Below are positions 16,533 to 19,101 of a stretch of 19,101 nucleotides of DNA, piece by piece. The stretch is from NCBI GenBank assembly GCA_900755865.1, contig CAAEHZ010000586.1, forward strand, positions 1-19,101, given 5' to 3'. Source of the stretch: Lachnospiraceae bacterium (GTDB lineage: Bacteria > Bacillota > Clostridia > Lachnospirales > Lachnospiraceae). The translations under genes and the position numbers were made by a program. The notes under the pieces are model-generated. The model did no database searches. It was not told the origin of the DNA and worked only from the letters and a program-made list of their open reading frames with translations. How positions within the stretch are numbered: position 1 is the stretch's first letter; each line of letters begins with the position of its first letter.

Positions 16533-17664
16533 CTATTCGCTTCCTGCACTGACACCGAATGTTCTTGTGGACAGATATGGATACGGGACGGAGGAGAAAA
16601 AGGAGGCAGTTTTAAAGGGAAAACGTCTGCCGAAGGTATTTTCGCTGGTGGATGCGGAAAGCGGTGAAACGGTTTACAGCGGCAGGGTAACAGAGGTTGT
16701 GTATCTGGAAAAACAGGAAATTTACGTGGGAACGGCAGACTTTTCCCAGGCGGATGTGACAGGCAGAGTCTATTTGCGGTGCGCGTATATCGGAGAGTCC
16801 TATCCCTTTTGGATAGAGGATGATTTTTATCAGGAGCTTTTCGGGGAAACCTGTGAAGAACTGCTGGAAAGCTGCCGCAGTCACACGCTGGAAACCGAAG
16901 AGGCAGTTACGCTGTTACAGGCGTATGAATGGTATCCGGATATTTTCCCGGATGAAAATAAAAATGAAATTCCGGATATATTGGAGGAATTAAAGGAGTG
17001 GGTGGCATATCGGGAGGAAAACGGAGTTTCGGCATCAGAGGAAGCCTTGTACGCGGCATTTCTGGCAAAATTCAGTTATACCTATCAGAAGTTTTCCTTT
17101 TCCTATGCCACGGACTGCCTGAAGCGTGCCTCTACCGTTTTCGGTCAGGTACAGAATACCCTGAATAAATCGGCGGATATTTTCTGTGCTCTGGCAGAAC
17201 TGTATCGTGCTACCGGTTTACAGGCATACGGAAAACAGTTATTGGAGTACGAAAGTTATTTTACCAATAACAGCACTTATCTGGAGGAAACGGCATATCT
17301 GTACGGCGCCATGACCTATCTGGTGACAAGACAGAAGGTAGATATGGATTTGTGCGATATTATTATGAAAAGGCTGATGGAGCGGGCAGAGGAAATATCC
17401 AGCTGTTATGAGGAAATGATTCATCCTGTGACGGCGAGAAATGACGGTTCGGAGGATTTGCTGAAAAATGCAAGGATTGTGTCCTGCGCCAATTATTGTA
17501 TGAACAACTATCAGTATACCAATATCGGCGAGGACTTCCTGCACTATCTGATGGGCTGTAACCTGGAATCGGTTGACTTTTATGGTGAGGCAGAGCAGAA
17601 AACAGGCTATTTGCTGCTGTTGGCGCAGCTTGCCGGGAAAAATTCATCCTTTAAGGAAAAGTAA
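16390..17664 (+). CDS. Lipoprotein resembling a GH9 cellulase without its catalytic base segment
   Basis: A 424-residue protein. The basic N-terminus and hydrophobic stretch end in a lipobox (PFSGC, Cys23), so it is probably anchored to the outer face of the membrane. Residues about 55-155 look like the Ig-like domain found in front of GH9 cellulases (NVLVDRYGYGTEEKKEAVL...SGETVYSGRV). The helical remainder keeps the GH9-type calcium/structure motif FPDENKNEIPDILEEL (residues 188-200 DENKNEIPDILEE). The GGWHDAGDYGKY segment carrying the catalytic base should lie just before it but is absent, and the domain is roughly a third shorter than a full barrel. Catalysis is therefore doubtful; binding or scaffolding is more likely. 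AGGAG four bases before the ATG sets the start. It lies 113 bases after the SpoIIQ-like gene with no terminator between them. Confidence 0.7.
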   Translation: MKKRKWSAACVCMMLSVLPFSGCGQQKTTEYVPNTAVPTAMEETPVIDYSLPALTPNVLVDRYGYGTEEKKEAVLKGKRLPKVFSLVDAESGETVYSGRVTEVVYLEKQEIYVGTADFSQADVTGRVYLRCAYIGESYPFWIEDDFYQELFGETCEELLESCRSHTLETEEAVTLLQAYEWYPDIFPDENKNEIPDILEELKEWVAYREENGVSASEEALYAAFLAKFSYTYQKFSFSYATDCLKRASTVFGQVQNTLNKSADIFCALAELYRATGLQAYGKQLLEYESYFTNNSTYLEETAYLYGAMTYLVTRQKVDMDLCDIIMKRLMERAEEISSCYEEMIHPVTARNDGSEDLLKNARIVSCANYCMNNYQYTNIGEDFLHYLMGCNLESVDFYGEAEQKTGYLLLLAQLAGKNSSFKEK

Positions 17665-18371
17665 CGTTTGGAAATGATTTCCCCTACATAGGAGCCAAGA
17701 CGCTTTTTAGTATCTTTGTCCAAATCCTTTATCCATATGGGCTTATCAAAGGCAATCACAACGGTTGCCTTTTTTATTTTGGGAAAATGATCCTCAAAAA
17801 CCGCAGCGGAATTGACAATGGTCATCGGTACGACAGGGACGCCTCCCTTTTCTGCAATTTTGAAGCTGCCTTCATGGAAGGGAAGAAAGCTGTCATTGAC
17901 CTTGTTGCGGGTTCCCTCCGGGAAAATACAGAGGGAAATTCCCTTTTTTACCTTTTCTACTCCGGCGAGGATGGTTTTCAGACCTTCCTTGATATTATTT
18001 CTGTCCAGAAACAGACAATGAATATTTTTCATCCAGAGCCGCAGAATCGGCACCTTTTTCATTTCAACTTTGGAAACGTAGCCTGTGACTCCCGGAAAAA
18101 GAGCGAGGGAGAGAACCACATCAAAGTAGCTGCGGTGATTGCCCACATAGAGAACCGCAGTATCGGTAGGAATATTTTCCTGTCCCCGGACAATCAGGTT
18201 GACCCCTGCCAGAGCCTGAATACAGCGGAAGGCGAAATCGACATAGGCTTTGCAGGATTTATCCTTTAAGGAAGGGTTCCATTTTCCAATCAGCCATTCC
18301 ACAAGAAGAACCGGAAGGGAAAGTATCAGATATAAAATTAAAAACAAAGCAACCAGAATCAGACGAATCAT
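17607..18371 (-). CDS. plsC: 1-acylglycerol-3-phosphate acyltransferase (PlsC family)
   Basis: A 254-residue membrane-associated acyltransferase, the usual length for PlsC. An N-terminal hydrophobic helix (about 2-28) precedes the acceptor motifs. The catalytic HX4D reads NHRSYFD with His79 and Asp84, and FPEGTR at 150-155 binds glycerol phosphate. VPVVPMTIVNS matches the last family block. It would acylate lysophosphatidic acid in phospholipid synthesis; related enzymes with other acyl acceptors cannot be excluded. The start is the ATG with AAGGAG seven bases upstream. The frame is open another 55 codons but that extension covers the promoter region. The last 58 bases overlap the end of the lipoprotein gene on the other strand. 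Confidence 0.9.
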   Translation of the reverse strand: MIRLILVALFLILYLILSLPVLLVEWLIGKWNPSLKDKSCKAYVDFAFRCIQALAGVNLIVRGQENIPTDTAVLYVGNHRSYFDVVLSLALFPGVTGYVSKVEMKKVPILRLWMKNIHCLFLDRNNIKEGLKTILAGVEKVKKGISLCIFPEGTRNKVNDSFLPFHEGSFKIAEKGGVPVVPMTIVNSAAVFEDHFPKIKKATVVIAFDKPIWIKDLDKDTKKRLGSYVGEIISKRYFSLKDEFFPASCANSSK

Positions 18372-18395
18372 GGGAATACTCCTTTCACTGCAAGC

Positions 18396-18424
18396 ATCAT
18401 AGCATAAAAAGAACCGGGTGTACA
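18396..18424 (-). promoter_or_regulatory. Probable promoter of plsC
   Basis: On the minus strand TGTACA (18419-18424) is followed after 17 bases by TATGAT (complement of 18396-18401), about 25 bases before the ATG. The -35 matches the consensus at four of six positions and the -10 at five of six. Confidence 0.5.
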
Positions 18425-18431
18425 TAGAATA
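18402..18431 (+). promoter_or_regulatory. Sigma-E-like promoter candidate for the PrcB-like lipoprotein
   Basis: GCATAAA (18402-18408), 14 bases, then CATAGAAT (18423-18430). This resembles the mother-cell sigma-E pattern KMATATT-N14-CATACAnT, with one mismatch in the -10. CATAGAATA also fits the sigma-K -10 CATAnnnTA, but no AC -35 is properly placed. It overlaps the opposing plsC promoter. A short 5' leader of about 25 bases would result. A vegetative reading (TAGAAT as -10) has no good -35. Confidence 0.35.
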
Positions 18432-18462
18432 CAAAAAAGAATTGGTGGGAATGGAGCAGAGA

Positions 18463-18882
18463 ATGAGAAAAACAGGATGGACAAAGAAGGCAGTTCTGTT
18501 TCTGATACTGGGATGCCTGATGCTTGGCGGATGCACATTTGTAAAGAAGGAAACGGTAAAACTCAGGGATTTGGATTTTACGGTGCTGAGTGAGGAAAAG
18601 ATACCGGAGGAATTAAAGAAAAAGATAGAGGAAGTAAAAAAGGAGCCATTTCAGTTCACCTTTGAGGAGAAGGACGGATTGTACATATGTATCGGGTACG
18701 GGCAGCAGGAAAGAAGCGGATACAGCATTGCGGTAAACGCACTGTATCTGACGGATGGGGATATCCGGGTCAACACAAGTCTTCTGGGACCGGAAACACC
18801 GAAGCGGGAGAATGAGGCACCCTCCTGCCCTTATATTGTCCTGAAAACAGAACTCCTGAAGCAGCCGGTCACTTTTGAATAG
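18463..18882 (+). CDS. Small lipoprotein with PrcB-like C-terminal domain
   Basis: A 139-residue protein. A basic start and hydrophobic core end in a lipobox LGGC with Cys24, so the mature part should sit outside the membrane. The last 60 residues follow the PrcB_C pattern: SGYSIAVNALYLTDGDIRVNT, then a Pro-rich stretch, then CPYIVLKTELL and a closing PVTFE. That domain is named after a subunit of a spirochete protease complex and is common in Gram-positive lipoproteins of unknown role. An exact partner is not apparent here. The start was placed at the ATG with GGAG six bases upstream. An in-frame ATG four codons earlier and a GTG at 18418 have poorer sites. It is divergent from plsC. Confidence 0.8.
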   Translation: MRKTGWTKKAVLFLILGCLMLGGCTFVKKETVKLRDLDFTVLSEEKIPEELKKKIEEVKKEPFQFTFEEKDGLYICIGYGQQERSGYSIAVNALYLTDGDIRVNTSLLGPETPKRENEAPSCPYIVLKTELLKQPVTFE

Positions 18883-18956
18883 CCAAATCGGGAAATTCAT
18901 GGTACACTTAATTTTATAAGGACTGGGGATTTGTGATTTCCGGGCACCGGTTGTAC

Positions 18957-19101
18957 GAGATGGATATGTCCACCGCAGACACGTCGCTTGCGCGAGTTGC
19001 GCTCGCAACGGCACCCGCCTCCACAGGAGGCTTAACACACCAAAATACGGTGTGTAAGTGCCGGCGGCTCCACAGTGTCTGCTTGTGGGCATGTCCATCT
19101 C
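18957..19101 (+). repeat. 145-base multibranched palindromic element (structured RNA or MITE-like)
   Basis: The outer arms (18957-18982 and 19075-19101) pair over 25 positions: 17 pairs, a 1x2 internal loop, then 8 pairs. Two of the pairs are T-G in the plus-strand sense, which would be mismatches in a minus-strand RNA. Inside lie GCGAG/CTCGC (18992-19006, with a GTTGC/GCAAC alternative), then GGCAC (19010-19014) with GTGCC (19058-19062). That last stem encloses GCCTCC/GGAGGC (19017-19031) and ACACACC/GGTGTGT (19035-19055). No coding potential is evident. The outermost pair falls on the last base of the window. It may be a dispersed repeat, a MITE or an uncharacterised non-coding RNA. Confidence 0.7.

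Noticed and set aside
18372..18536. N-terminal extension of PlsC
   Set aside because: It covers the promoter region and the start of the divergent lipoprotein gene. The ATG at 18371 has AAGGAG and begins the normal hydrophobic helix.
18883..18956. Promoter for the terminal branched element
   Set aside because: TTATAA-like sequence near 18914-18919 has no acceptable -35 at 16-18 bases, so no promoter is claimed. Nothing else could be supported here.
18613..19098. Minus-strand open frame through the right-end element
   Set aside because: It is open mainly because of the G+C-rich palindromes and the shadow of the PrcB-like gene, and has no domain or binding site.

Overview
The window looks like chromosome from an anaerobic, spore-forming, probably motile Firmicute. 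Lachnospiraceae (Clostridia) is my best guess. The basis is moderate G+C, AGGAGG-type ribosome binding sites, two TTG starts, a T-box leader on ileS, sporulation-type and motility-type promoter matches, and protein types common in that family. No tRNA, rRNA, CRISPR, phage or transposase gene was recognised.

Layout. (1) Bases 1-3320: two diguanylate-cyclase-type genes are transcribed divergently from back-to-back promoters. One is a membrane sensor with an extracellular domain and HAMP, the other is soluble with flanking sensor-like domains. Neither has the RxxD inhibitory site. (2) 3310-12291: a same-strand housekeeping run starts with a strong promoter and an isoleucine T-box. It continues with ileS, glycogen phosphorylase, an aconitase-superfamily hydratase with intact Fe-S cysteines, and an SseB-family protein. 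A compact palindromic element sits before the last gene and takes in its ribosome binding site. (3) 12306-13810: a single-gene unit with a sigma-28-like promoter and a terminator inside its 5' leader. It encodes a protein with no signal peptide, a low-complexity linker and a Ca-binding EF-hand-like module, followed by a strong terminator. (4) 13896-15278: a MATE transporter. (5) 15292-17664: a probable forespore unit. A sigma-F-type promoter precedes a SpoIIQ-like membrane protein whose LytM/M23 metal ligands are gone, then a lipoprotein that resembles a GH9 cellulase without its catalytic DAGD segment. (6) 17607-18882: a PlsC-type acyltransferase on the minus strand overlaps the lipoprotein gene tail to tail. 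A small PrcB-like lipoprotein diverges from it. (7) 18957-19101: a 145-base, highly branched palindromic element ends exactly at the last base of the window.

The points most worth following are the pairing of two apparently inactive wall/polysaccharide-hydrolase folds behind a forespore promoter, the sigma-28/attenuator-controlled Ca-binding protein, and the two branched palindromic elements. All functional statements come from reading motifs by eye. No database search was run.
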